Position numbers and translations under genes: made by a program. DNA of 64,000 nucleotides, from contig NZ_JAIMIC010000008.1 in the NCBI RefSeq assembly GCF_019966545.1, positions 248,001 through 312,000 of the forward strand. Direction: 5' to 3'. How positions within the stretch are numbered: the stretch's first letter is position 1; the number at the start of each line of letters is the position of its first letter. Shown here in pieces: positions 28,206 to 36,936 of this stretch. Origin of the DNA: Heliomarina baculiformis (lineage in GTDB: Bacteria; Pseudomonadota; Alphaproteobacteria; Rhodobacterales; Rhodobacteraceae). A model generated the notes under the pieces. It saw only the letters and a list, made by a program, of their open reading frames with translations. It was not told where the DNA came from and did no database searches.

Positions 28206-29165
28206 ATGACCTTGCATAATGGTAAATTGCTGGCGCTCTGCGTCGTAACGGTCATCGTCCTTTTCGTGCTGCAATTCGTGCTGCCGCCCTATCTGACGCT
28301 TGCGCTGACCCGTATTCTGATCCTGTCGGTATTTGCGATGGGGTACAACATGCTGATGGGCTATACCGGGCTGCTCAGTCTGGGGCATGCGATGTTCTTT
28401 GCCGCCGGTCTTTATGCGGCGGGTCTCTCGACCTATTACTGGGGCGTTACCTTGCCGGTCGCCTTTCTGCTTGGGATCATTGGCGCCTTTGCCGTGTCGC
28501 TGGTGATCGGTCTGCTGGCGCTGCGCACGCAGGCCGTGTCGTTTATGATCGTGACGCTGATGTTCGCACAGGCGGGTTATCTGATGACGCTCCAGTTCAC
28601 CAGTATCACTGGCGGCGATCAGGGGCTGACCCTGCCGACCGATGCGCGTAGTTTTGGCCTGTTCGGCTTCGTCGTCGACATGACCTCGGACACGGCCCGG
28701 TTCAACCTTGCGCTGCTGATCTTTACAGTGGTGCTGGGGGTGCTTTTCGCGATCACGCAGGGGCCGCTGGGGCGGCTGTTCGTGGCGGTGCGCGAGAATG
28801 AGCCGCGCACCCAGATGCTGGGCTTCGACACTTATGCGATCAAGCTGACCGCCTTTACCGTATCAGGCACCATTTCGGGCACGGCGGGGGCGCTTTACGG
28901 GTTGATGTTCGGCTATATCGGGTCGTCCTTTGCCGGGTTCCAGAACTCGATTGAGGCGCTGCTTTACACGCTGATCGGCGGGCCGGGAACGCTGCTGGGT
29001 CCGCTCTTGGGTACGGCGGTAATGACCATGCTGATTGATCGCCTAAGCGGGATCACCACCGCCTACCTGATCGTGATCGGTGTTCTGCTTATCGTCGTGA
29101 ACCTGTGGTTTCCCAAGGGTATCCTTGGCACGATCCGCGATAGATGGCTGGGGTGGCTGAAATGA
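28206..29165 (+). CDS. LivM-type ABC permease
   Basis: The ATG at 28206 gives 319 residues with about eight hydrophobic segments. LivM features are MGYNMLMGYTGLLSLGHAMFFAAGLYAAG, SITGGDQGLTLP and GPLGRLFVAVRENEPRTQMLGF. It pairs with the LivH-type permease. Its stop overlaps the first ATPase gene (ATGA). The upstream phased repeat may affect its expression separately from livH. Confidence 0.9.
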   Translation: MTLHNGKLLALCVVTVIVLFVLQFVLPPYLTLALTRILILSVFAMGYNMLMGYTGLLSLGHAMFFAAGLYAAGLSTYYWGVTLPVAFLLGIIGAFAVSLVIGLLALRTQAVSFMIVTLMFAQAGYLMTLQFTSITGGDQGLTLPTDARSFGLFGFVVDMTSDTARFNLALLIFTVVLGVLFAITQGPLGRLFVAVRENEPRTQMLGFDTYAIKLTAFTVSGTISGTAGALYGLMFGYIGSSFAGFQNSIEALLYTLIGGPGTLLGPLLGTAVMTMLIDRLSGITTAYLIVIGVLLIVVNLWFPKGILGTIRDRWLGWLK

Positions 29166-29902
29166 CCTTGCTGCGTACCAAGGGGTTGTCACGCCATTTC
29201 GACGGGCTCAAGGCGGTGGATGGCGTCGATTTCGCGCTGGACCCCGGTGAGATCCGCGCCATCATCGGGCCGAACGGCGCGGGAAAATCCACCTTTGTCA
29301 GCCTGCTGTCGGGGCGGATCAAACCCTCGGCCGGGCAGGTGTTTTTTGAAGATCGCGACGTGACCGGGATGCCCGCGCATAAACGGGTGCGCATGGGGAT
29401 CGCCTATACGTTCCAGATCACCAATATCTACGGGGCGATGACCGTGCTGGAAAATATCGCGATCGCCGCGCAGAACCGGCTGCGCCCGCATCTGTTTTCG
29501 CGCAAGCCCGTCAGCGAGGTGCAGATCGCGCGGGCGGCGACCAAGGCGGCGCAGGAGGTCGGGCTGGGCGATCTGCTATATGAAACCGCCGGAACGCTGG
29601 CCTATGGGCATCAGCGTCTTCTTGAGGTGGCGATGGGGCTGGCGCTGCAACCCAAGCTGCTGATTTTGGACGAGCCGACGCAGGGCCTGTCGGATTCCGA
29701 GATCGGGAACTTTCAGGAGGTCGTGCGGCGGGTGGCACAATCGGCCACGGTGTTGCTGATCGAACATAACATGGATGTGGTGATGGCGCTGGCCGACCGG
29801 ATCACCGTGCTGGAGACTGGCCAGGTACTGGCCGAGGGCAGCCCCGGTGACATCGTCAGCAATGACGCGGTGCAGGCCGCCTATCTGGGAGCGCCGGCAT
29901 GA
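29162..29902 (+). CDS. LivG-type ABC ATP-binding protein
   Basis: The ATG at 29162 overlaps the permease stop and gives 246 residues. Motifs are Walker A GPNGAGKST, Q-loop YTFQITNIYG and Walker B LLILDEPTQGLSD. The signature region reads LAYGHQRLLEVAMGLA, a common LivG variant of LSGGQ. Together with LivF it energises uptake on the cytoplasmic face. Confidence 0.92.
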   Translation: MTLLRTKGLSRHFDGLKAVDGVDFALDPGEIRAIIGPNGAGKSTFVSLLSGRIKPSAGQVFFEDRDVTGMPAHKRVRMGIAYTFQITNIYGAMTVLENIAIAAQNRLRPHLFSRKPVSEVQIARAATKAAQEVGLGDLLYETAGTLAYGHQRLLEVAMGLALQPKLLILDEPTQGLSDSEIGNFQEVVRRVAQSATVLLIEHNMDVVMALADRITVLETGQVLAEGSPGDIVSNDAVQAAYLGAPA

Positions 29903-30606
29903 GCGAGATGCGCGTCGAGGGCTATGACGCCTTTTATGGCCGCAGTCAGGCGCTGCGGGATTTCTCGATTACCGTGAAGGGAGGTGAGGTGCTTTGCCTG
30001 ATGGGCCGGAACGGCGCGGGCAAGACCACCGCGCTCAAGGCGATCATGGGCACGGTGCGGCCTGCGGCCGGGCGGCTGTGGCTGGATGGAGAAGAGCTGA
30101 CCGGGTTGCCCGCCTCCGAAATTCCCCGGCGCGGGATCGGCTATGTGCCGCAGGGGCGGCGGCTGTTTTCGGAACTCAGCGTGGCTGAAAACCTCGAGAT
30201 CGGGCTGATGACGCGCCATTCGGGGCAGGAGTCGCTGGATTATGCGCTGGGGCTGTTCCCGGTGTTGCGCGAGCGGATGAAACAACGTTCGGGTACGCTG
30301 TCGGGGGGTGAACAGACGATGCTGTCAATGGCGCGCGCGCTTTGCGTGAACCCCTCGGTCTTGATGCTGGACGAGCCGACCGAGGGGCTGATGCCCTCGG
30401 CCATTGCCAGTATCCGTGAGGCGGTGGTCAAGCTGCGCGACGATGGCGTCGCGATCCTGCTGGTGGAACAGCGGGTCGATGCGGTGCTGCCGATTGCCGA
30501 CCGGGTGGCGTTCATGAACCACGGCGAGATCAAGGCCCGCTTCGACATCGAAGAGGTCCGCAGCGACAAGAGCCTGCTGCATCAATACGTGGGTGTCGGG
30601 GCCTAG
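29899..30606 (+). CDS. LivF-type ABC ATP-binding protein
   Basis: This 235-residue ATPase has Walker A GRNGAGKTT, Q-loop YVPQGRRLFSEL, signature LSGGEQTMLSMARAL and Walker B VLMLDEPTEGLMP. It overlaps the LivG stop by ATGA. Its stop codon overlaps that of the convergent peptide-importer ATPase in CCTAGG, so there is no room for a terminator between the two operons. Confidence 0.92.
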   Translation: MSEMRVEGYDAFYGRSQALRDFSITVKGGEVLCLMGRNGAGKTTALKAIMGTVRPAAGRLWLDGEELTGLPASEIPRRGIGYVPQGRRLFSELSVAENLEIGLMTRHSGQESLDYALGLFPVLRERMKQRSGTLSGGEQTMLSMARALCVNPSVLMLDEPTEGLMPSAIASIREAVVKLRDDGVAILLVEQRVDAVLPIADRVAFMNHGEIKARFDIEEVRSDKSLLHQYVGVGA

Positions 30607-31601
30607 GCGGGAGTGCTGGTCAGCTTGTCCCTCAGCGCTGCGACCTCGGGGTCGCGGGCGCGGAAACAGGCAACCCTTTGGCCATCCGGATCGCCGGAAA
30701 GTACCGGGCTTTGCTGGCGGCAGCGATCCTGCGCGAACTGGCAGCGCCCGGCAAAGCGGCATCCCTCGGGCGGGGAGATCGGGCTGGGCGGGTCGCCTTT
30801 CAGCCGCATCCCTGCGTCCATCCCGGCCTCGAGCGTTGGCACAGCCGAGATGAGCGCCATCGTGTAGGGGTGCATGGGTCGCCGGAAAATCGCGCTTCGT
30901 GAGCCGATCTCGACGATCTGGCCAAGGTACATGACCGCGATCTTGTCGCAGAGGTGCTGGACCACGCCAAGGTCATGGCTGATAAACAGGTAGGACAGGC
31001 CCAATTCGGCCTTGAGGCGTCCAAGCAGGTTCAGGATCTGCGCCTGAATGGCCACGTCCAGCGCCGAGACGGGTTCGTCGCAAACAATGAGTTTGGGCCG
31101 TGTGGCAAGCGCCCGGGCGATGCCGATGCGCTGGCGCTGCCCGCCAGAGAACTGGTGCGGAAACAGCGCCTTTTGCTCGGCGCGCAGGCCCACGGTCGCG
31201 AAAAGCTCATCGACGCGATCCTCGCGTTCCTTGGGCGTGCCGATCCCCATGAGATCCATCGGGCGGCGCACGATGGCCCCGGCGCGTTCGCGTGGGTTGA
31301 GCGAGGCGTAGGGGTCCTGAAAAACGACCTGGATGTCGCGGCGCGCCTGCCGCATCTGGTCGCCGTCAAGATGAGTGATGTCATCGCCGCCCAGCCGGAT
31401 CGTGCCGTCGGTCGCGTCGTTGAGACGGGCGCAGGCCATGGCGGCGGTTGTCTTGCCGGAGCCGGATTCACCCACGAGGCCAAAGGCGACGCCGGCGGGG
31501 ATGTCAAAGCTGATTCCGTCGACCGCATGGACGACCTTGCCGCCGCCGACCGGGAAATGGACCTTGAGGTCCGAGACGCTGAGGGCCGATATTTCGCTCA
31601 T
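30603..31601 (-). CDS. Peptide-type ABC transporter ATP-binding protein (DppF-like)
   Basis: The ATG at 31601 overlaps the upstream gene's stop and gives 332 residues. It has Walker A GESGSGKTT, Q-loop VFQDPYASLNPRE, signature FSGGQRQRIGIARAL and Walker B LIVCDEPVSALD. The oligopeptide/dipeptide C-terminal domain with its cysteine motif (CRFAGRCQFAQDRCRQQSP) is present. It is the last gene of this importer operon. Confidence 0.92.
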   Translation of the reverse strand: MSEISALSVSDLKVHFPVGGGKVVHAVDGISFDIPAGVAFGLVGESGSGKTTAAMACARLNDATDGTIRLGGDDITHLDGDQMRQARRDIQVVFQDPYASLNPRERAGAIVRRPMDLMGIGTPKEREDRVDELFATVGLRAEQKALFPHQFSGGQRQRIGIARALATRPKLIVCDEPVSALDVAIQAQILNLLGRLKAELGLSYLFISHDLGVVQHLCDKIAVMYLGQIVEIGSRSAIFRRPMHPYTMALISAVPTLEAGMDAGMRLKGDPPSPISPPEGCRFAGRCQFAQDRCRQQSPVLSGDPDGQRVACFRARDPEVAALRDKLTSTPA

Positions 31602-32602
31602 GCGGGGATCTCCTCTTGGCGCAGGCAGGCGACGGCGCGGTCCGAGCCCAGCGGAGTCAGGGCGGGGCTGTGCAACTGGCATTCATTGATCGCGCGGTTG
31701 CAGCGCGGCGCAAAGGCGCAGCCCTTGAGCTCGGCGAGATCGGCAGGGCTTGGCACTACGCCGGGAATTTCGAACAGGGGTTCCGGCGTGTCGCTTGGAT
31801 CGCGGCTGAGCTTGGGGATGCAGGAGATCAACCCGCGCGTGTAGGGGTGGCGCGGGTCGCGGATGAAAGAGCGGACGGGGCCTTCCTCGATCTTGCGGCC
31901 CGCGTACATGACCATGACCCGGTCGCACATCTGGGCGACGACGCCGATGTCATGGGTGATGAGGATGATGGCCGCCTTGATCTTGCGCTGCAGCTCTCGG
32001 AACAGATCGAATATCTGCGCCTGTACCGTCACGTCGAGCGCGGTGGTCGGTTCATCCGCGATCAGCACCTTGGGTTCGCAGACCAGCGCGATCGCGATCA
32101 TCACGCGCTGACGCATCCCGCCGGATAGCTGGTGCGGATAGTTATGCGCGCGTTGCTCGGGCGAGGGGATGCCGACCAGTTTCAGCATTTCGATGGCGCG
32201 GTCCCATGCTTCGGCGCGCGAGCTGCCGAAATGCGCGCGGGCGGTTTCGGCGATCTGTTCGCCCACCGTGTAGACCGGGTTGAGCGAGGTCATCGGTTCC
32301 TGAAACACCATCGAGATTTCATTTCCGCGGATGCGGGTCAGACGGTCTTCGCCAGCGGTCACGATGTCTTCGCCGTTCAGCAGGATCTGCCCCTTGGAGA
32401 CGCGGCCCGGCGGGCTGGGAACGAGGCCGATCAGGGACAGCGCCGTGATGCTTTTGCCGCAGCCGGATTCGCCGACAATCCCAAGGGTCTCACCCGCGGA
32501 AAGGTCAAAGGAGAGGTCGCGTACCACGGGGATTTCACGCCCGCCGGTGCGGAAGGAAATCTCTAGATCGCGAACCGAGAGGAGAGGGGAAGAGCTGGTC
32601 AT
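31598..32602 (-). CDS. Peptide-type ABC transporter ATP-binding protein (DppD-like)
   Basis: The 334-residue ATPase is read from the ATG at 32602. It has Walker A GESGCGKS, Q-loop VFQEPMTSLNPVYTVGEQI, signature LSGGMRQRVMIAIALV and Walker B VLIADEPTTALD. The oligopeptide C-terminal region ends with CAFAPRCNRAINEC. It overlaps both neighbouring genes by four bases, which suggests coupled translation of the two ATPases. Confidence 0.92.
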   Translation of the reverse strand: MTSSSPLLSVRDLEISFRTGGREIPVVRDLSFDLSAGETLGIVGESGCGKSITALSLIGLVPSPPGRVSKGQILLNGEDIVTAGEDRLTRIRGNEISMVFQEPMTSLNPVYTVGEQIAETARAHFGSSRAEAWDRAIEMLKLVGIPSPEQRAHNYPHQLSGGMRQRVMIAIALVCEPKVLIADEPTTALDVTVQAQIFDLFRELQRKIKAAIILITHDIGVVAQMCDRVMVMYAGRKIEEGPVRSFIRDPRHPYTRGLISCIPKLSRDPSDTPEPLFEIPGVVPSPADLAELKGCAFAPRCNRAINECQLHSPALTPLGSDRAVACLRQEEIPA

Positions 32603-33501
32603 CGCTGTCTCAATTTCGGGTTGATGGCGTCGTTCAGCCCGTCGCCGACGAGGCTGATGGCCAGCACGGTCAGGAAGATGGCTATGCCGGGAAAGGTCAC
32701 GCCCCATGAGCTGTCGAGGATATAGGGGCGGTTGTCGCCGATCATGCGGCCCCAGCTCATCGCGTTGGGATCTGAAAGACCGAGAAAGGACAGACCCGCC
32801 TCGAACAGGATGGCCGAGCCGATAGACAGGGCGGCCACCACGATCAGCGGCGGCGCGGCATTGGGCAGGATCACCTTCCAGATCAGCCGGGCATTGCCTG
32901 CGCCGATGGAGCGTTCGGCCTTGACGTAATCCATCTCGCGAATCTTGAGGAATTCAGCGCGGGTCAGGCGGGCGGTCGAGGTCCATGATACGATGCCGAT
33001 GGCGATGGCGATGTTGATCAGCGAGGGCGAGAAGAGCATCACGACGACCATCGCAAAGAGCAGGTTCGGCAGGACCTGAAAGAACTCGGTCACGCGCATC
33101 AGCACGTTATCGATCCGGCCGCCAAAGAACCCGGCCAGCGCGCCGATGGTGACGCCGATCAGGATGGTCAGCACGGCGGCGGAAAACCCGATGGTGATGG
33201 TGACTCGACCGCCGTTGATGAGTCCGGCCAACAGGTCGCGGCCAAGGTAGTCAGTGCCGAGCAGGTATTCGGACTGGCCCGGCGGGGTTAGCGGCATCCA
33301 GACCATATCGCGCGGCGACACCGTATAAAGCGACGGCCCGATAATCGAGATCACGATGATCGCGAACAGGATGAACAGCCCGATCATCGCGGAATGGTTC
33401 TGGCGGAACATCTGCCAGACCTGCCGCGAGGGCGAGACCGGTTTAGGCAGCGGTTTGCCTGCGGTCGCGGCGACGGGAGGGGTGGTGTCGGTGACGCTCA
33501 T
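32599..33501 (-). CDS. Peptide-type ABC permease (DppC-like)
   Basis: The 300-residue permease has a cytoplasmic N-terminus, a first helix at about 36-58 and the OppC-type segment LLGTDYLGRDLLAGLINGGRVTI. The EAA-like loop is YVKAERSIGAGNARLIWKVILPNAAPP. It forms the pore with the DppB-like permease, whose stop overlaps its start. Confidence 0.92.
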   Translation of the reverse strand: MSVTDTTPPVAATAGKPLPKPVSPSRQVWQMFRQNHSAMIGLFILFAIIVISIIGPSLYTVSPRDMVWMPLTPPGQSEYLLGTDYLGRDLLAGLINGGRVTITIGFSAAVLTILIGVTIGALAGFFGGRIDNVLMRVTEFFQVLPNLLFAMVVVMLFSPSLINIAIAIGIVSWTSTARLTRAEFLKIREMDYVKAERSIGAGNARLIWKVILPNAAPPLIVVAALSIGSAILFEAGLSFLGLSDPNAMSWGRMIGDNRPYILDSSWGVTFPGIAIFLTVLAISLVGDGLNDAINPKLRQR

Positions 33502-34466
33502 GTGGCTTTGATCCTCGGGTCGATCCGGCGGTAGATGACGTCGGTTAGCAGGTTCATCACCACGACCATCAGGGCGGAAAAGAACAGGATGCCCAGCAGG
33601 GTGGGCGTGTCACGGCGCAGGATCGATTCGAATGCCAGCGTGCCCAGCCCGGGCCATGCGAAAACGGTCTCAACCAGCACCGCGCCGGAGATCACCTGTC
33701 CGAATTGAAGGCCGGCAAAGGTGACGACGGGAAGCACCGCGTTGCGCAGCGCGTGTTTGTAGATCACCAGCCGTTTCGGCAGGCCCTTGGCGCGGGCGGT
33801 GCGGACATAGTCTGTCTCGAGCACTTCGAGCATGCTGGTGCGCGACAGGCGGCTGTAAAAGGCAAGGTAGATCAGACCGAGGGTCAGCGCGGGCAGCACC
33901 AGATGATGCGCCACGTCGAGGATATAGCCGATGGTGCTTGTCGCGGTCTCTGTGCTGGTCATGCCCGAGATCGGCAGGATCGGGTAGGCGACGGAGAGAA
34001 GCAGGATCAGCATGATCCCGATCCAGAAAACCGGGGCGGAGAAGCCTGCCAGCGACAACACAGTGACGAGGTGAGAGATCCATGAATTGCGGCGCTGGGC
34101 GGAAAAGACGCCAAGAATGGTGCCGATGACGATGGCCCAGAGCAGAGCGACGGTAACGAGCAGCAAGGTCGGCCCTATGCGCTCGGCGATCAGGTGGGTC
34201 ACCGGCTGGTCGTAATACGTGGAATAGCCAAGATCGCCCTGCAGCACGCGACCGAGGTAATGGCCGATCTGCACATAAAGCGGCTGATCGAGGCCAAAGC
34301 TTTCGCGCAACTCGGCGATAAGTTCAGGGGTCGCGCCCCCCATCTCACCGACCAGCGCCTCGACCGGATCGCCGGGGGCGATGTGGATCAAAGCGAAATT
34401 CAGCACGAGCACGGCGAAAAGCAATAATACAGCATTGGCGAGCTTGCGCAGCAGTCCGGTGAGCAC
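33498..34466 (-). CDS. Peptide-type ABC permease (DppB-like)
   Basis: The 322-residue permease has six hydrophobic segments and the DppB N-terminus LLLFAVLVLNFALIHIAPGDPVEALVG. The EAA loop is DYVRTARAKGLPKRLVIYKHALRNAVLPV. It is separated from the binding-protein gene by 71 bases that contain a stem-loop. Confidence 0.92.
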   Translation of the reverse strand: MLTGLLRKLANAVLLLFAVLVLNFALIHIAPGDPVEALVGEMGGATPELIAELRESFGLDQPLYVQIGHYLGRVLQGDLGYSTYYDQPVTHLIAERIGPTLLLVTVALLWAIVIGTILGVFSAQRRNSWISHLVTVLSLAGFSAPVFWIGIMLILLLSVAYPILPISGMTSTETATSTIGYILDVAHHLVLPALTLGLIYLAFYSRLSRTSMLEVLETDYVRTARAKGLPKRLVIYKHALRNAVLPVVTFAGLQFGQVISGAVLVETVFAWPGLGTLAFESILRRDTPTLLGILFFSALMVVVMNLLTDVIYRRIDPRIKAT

Positions 34467-34501
34467 GGGGGCGGTCCCTTTCGTGAGTGGTGGAGATCGG
34501 G

Positions 34502-34524
34502 AGGGCGGCGCAGAAGGCCGCCCT
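34502..34524 (-). promoter_or_regulatory. Intercistronic stem-loop behind the peptide-type binding-protein gene
   Basis: AGGGCGGC and GCCGCCCT pair perfectly over eight bases around a seven-base loop. It lies 14 bases behind the binding-protein stop on the minus strand. No strong T-tract follows, so mRNA 3'-end protection is more likely than full termination. Confidence 0.65.
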
Positions 34525-34537
34525 TCTGGTTGGCTCT

Positions 34538-36121
34538 TTACTCTTCGAGGTAGACGTCGGTGAACGGTGCCAGCGCGCCAAAGGGCGATGCGGGTGTGTT
34601 GCCGATACGGTCGGAATAGACCGTCGCCGAGAAATCCTGCGGCATGTAGATGAACACGAGGTCTTCCTGCGCCATCTTCTGGATATCGGCATAGAGCGCC
34701 TTGCGGGCGTCCATGTCGGTTTCCACCGCGGCCGCATCAAGCAGTTTGTCCATCTCTTCGTTGCAGTAGCCCTGGGTATTCGACCAGATCACATTCTTGA
34801 TGTTGTCGCAGTCGAAATGGCGATGCACGCCGATGGTCGGATCGGGATAGTTGAAGGATCCGTTCATCGTCGCGTCGTAATCCCAGCTTGCGATGCGCTT
34901 GACCCATGTGCCGAAATCCGGGGCTTTGCGCAGTTCGACGGTGATGTTCAGCTTGGCAAGCTGCGCCTGAATGTATTCGGCCATCGGCACATGCGCGGCG
35001 GGGGCCCAGCTTGGCACGTCGAGCACGAAAGAGAACCGTGTGCCGTCGTCGCCAACGCTATAGCTAGCCTCATCCAGCAGGGCGGCGGCCTTTTCCATGT
35101 CGGGTTCGTACATGGGCACGTCCGCCGAATAGAACGGGTTGCCCGTGTGCAGCGGACCGGTGCCTGGCTGGGTACGGCCGCCGAAGATGACCTTGGAGAG
35201 GAAATCCGTGTCGATGGCATGTGCGAGTGCTTCGCGCACCGCGTGGTCGTTGAACGGCTTTTCACGCAGGTTCAGCTCGAGGTAATGCACGTAGCCGATC
35301 GCGCCGTAGCCGTCGGTGGTGACATTCACCCCGTCTGCCTTTTCAAGGCGTGTGGCGTCATTCGGGCGGACACCGGCAAAGGGTGCATAGTCGATCTCGC
35401 CCTTTTCCAGCATCAGCACGCGGGTCAGCGGATCCTTGATCAGCGGGAAGACAATCTTGTCGAGATAGGGACGGCCGTCGATGAAGAAATCATCGTATTT
35501 CACCAGCGTGAGGCGCTGGGTCGGGTCGTTCTCCTCGACCATGAAGGGGCCGGAACCGACGACGTTTTCCATGTTTCGGGGGTGGGTCTTCATGTCCTGC
35601 CCGTCGTCATAAATGTGCTTCGGCAGCACCGGCATCAGCAGCGGTTGTAGCGACATCAGCAAACCCGGCACCGGCTGGTCGAGATGCAGCACGACCTTGT
35701 CGGCCTCGGGCGTGTCGATGCTGGTGACATGGCCGAACATGTTCTGGCCAAAGGGGTGGTTCGCCTTGACCACCTCCATCGAGAATTTCACGTCCTCGCC
35801 GGTTATCGGTTCCCCGTCGTGGAACGTCGCGCCGTCGACGAGATCGAAGGTCACGGTGAGCTGGTCCTCGGACACTTCCCAGGATTCGGCGAGATAGGGT
35901 TCGATGGCGTAATCGGTGCCGACGGTGACCAGACCGGCAAAGATCTGCGAGGCGGGCGCGCCGGTGGCGGCCCCCGATTGCACGGCGGCGTTCAGGGTCC
36001 GGTAGCCCGAGGTAAAGGCGGTAAGTGTGCCGCCCGCCTTTGGTTCGGCCTGCGCGAGCGAGGCCGCGCCCAAGGTCGCGGCAAGCGCGACAGGGAGCGA
36101 TTTCAGGAAAGTATCAAGCAT
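34538..36121 (-). CDS. Peptide-type ABC substrate-binding protein (family 5)
   Basis: The 527-residue periplasmic protein has a Sec signal peptide (LPVALAATLGAASLAQAEP, cut around residue 25). Family 5 (DppA/OppA-like) features follow: AESWEVSEDQLTVTFDLVDGATFHDGEPITGEDVKFSMEVV and YLELNLREKPFNDHAVREALAHAID. Family members bind peptides, opines, glycosides or nickel. The downstream regulator and amidohydrolase hint at an amide or other nitrogenous substrate. Confidence 0.9.
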   Translation of the reverse strand: MLDTFLKSLPVALAATLGAASLAQAEPKAGGTLTAFTSGYRTLNAAVQSGAATGAPASQIFAGLVTVGTDYAIEPYLAESWEVSEDQLTVTFDLVDGATFHDGEPITGEDVKFSMEVVKANHPFGQNMFGHVTSIDTPEADKVVLHLDQPVPGLLMSLQPLLMPVLPKHIYDDGQDMKTHPRNMENVVGSGPFMVEENDPTQRLTLVKYDDFFIDGRPYLDKIVFPLIKDPLTRVLMLEKGEIDYAPFAGVRPNDATRLEKADGVNVTTDGYGAIGYVHYLELNLREKPFNDHAVREALAHAIDTDFLSKVIFGGRTQPGTGPLHTGNPFYSADVPMYEPDMEKAAALLDEASYSVGDDGTRFSFVLDVPSWAPAAHVPMAEYIQAQLAKLNITVELRKAPDFGTWVKRIASWDYDATMNGSFNYPDPTIGVHRHFDCDNIKNVIWSNTQGYCNEEMDKLLDAAAVETDMDARKALYADIQKMAQEDLVFIYMPQDFSATVYSDRIGNTPASPFGALAPFTDVYLEE

Positions 36122-36189
36122 CTATGGTCCTCTGTTGGTGATTATTTGCGCGGCTTTTCCGGCGTCTTGTGTTTGTAATATCCAGAACT

Positions 36190-36216
36190 GTTGCAACGCT
36201 TGTGAAAAAATGCAAC
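36190..36216. promoter_or_regulatory. Candidate XRE-cupin operator
   Basis: An inverted repeat, GTTGCA-N15-TGCAAC, lies in the divergent gap between the binding-protein gene (minus) and the XRE-cupin gene (plus). Regulators of this type usually bind such dyads. The assignment rests only on position. Confidence 0.45.
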
Positions 36217-36255
36217 GAATTTTTCAGTCCAGTGAAATTAGAAGGGAAAATCCTC

Positions 36256-36888
36256 GTGACTTCGACAAATATTCAAGCGAAGCGGTCGGCTGGACGTGGC
36301 GACACAGCCCAAGACGATCTGAACAATGCCAGCGAACCGGTCGGGCGGCAGATTCGCGAATTACGCCGGGCGCGCGGTTTGACGCTCAGCGATATGGCCA
36401 AGGCAATTGGCCGGTCGGTCGGTCATCTGAGCGAGCTGGAGCGCGGGGTGAGCCCGATCACGCTGGATACGCTGGACAAGATCGCGCGGCGGCTCGACGT
36501 GTCGATCAGCTGGTTCTTTTCGCACGCGGAGCAGGAGGACTCTGCCGAGAGCGCCTATGTGGTGCGGCGCGGCGCGCGGCGCGAGATCAACCTGAGCCAG
36601 TCCGGCGTGCGCGAGGAATTGCTGTCGCCGCATCTGAACGGGAACCTCGAAATGGTGCTGACCACCTTTGCGCCCGAGGCCGGGACCGGCCCCGAGGGCC
36701 GCGCCCGCAAGGGGGATGAGGGCGGTTACATCGTTTCGGGCCAGCTTGAGCTGACCATCGACGGTCAGACACTTTCGTTAAGCGCAGGGGACAGTTTCCA
36801 ACTGAACGGGACCGGAAGCCATTCCTGCCGGAATCCGGGGCCGGGGGACGCCGTGATCGTCTGGTCCTTTGCGCAGGCCAATTTCTAA
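36256..36888 (+). CDS. XRE-cupin transcriptional regulator
   Basis: A GTG at 36256 with GAAGGGA eight bases upstream gives 210 residues. An XRE helix-turn-helix lies at about 30-85 (IRELRRARGLTLSDMAKAIGRSVGHLSELERGVSPITLDTL). A cupin sensor domain is at 140-205 (EGGYIVSGQLELTIDGQTLSLSAGDSFQLNGTGSHSCRNPG). Such regulators sense small metabolites and often control amine or amino-acid catabolism. It sits between the importer and the amidohydrolase and probably controls both. Confidence 0.9.
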   Translation: MTSTNIQAKRSAGRGDTAQDDLNNASEPVGRQIRELRRARGLTLSDMAKAIGRSVGHLSELERGVSPITLDTLDKIARRLDVSISWFFSHAEQEDSAESAYVVRRGARREINLSQSGVREELLSPHLNGNLEMVLTTFAPEAGTGPEGRARKGDEGGYIVSGQLELTIDGQTLSLSAGDSFQLNGTGSHSCRNPGPGDAVIVWSFAQANF

Positions 36889-36936
36889 AGACCCACCGGG
36901 ACAGGCCGGGGACATGCCCAACAGGAGCCAGAACAG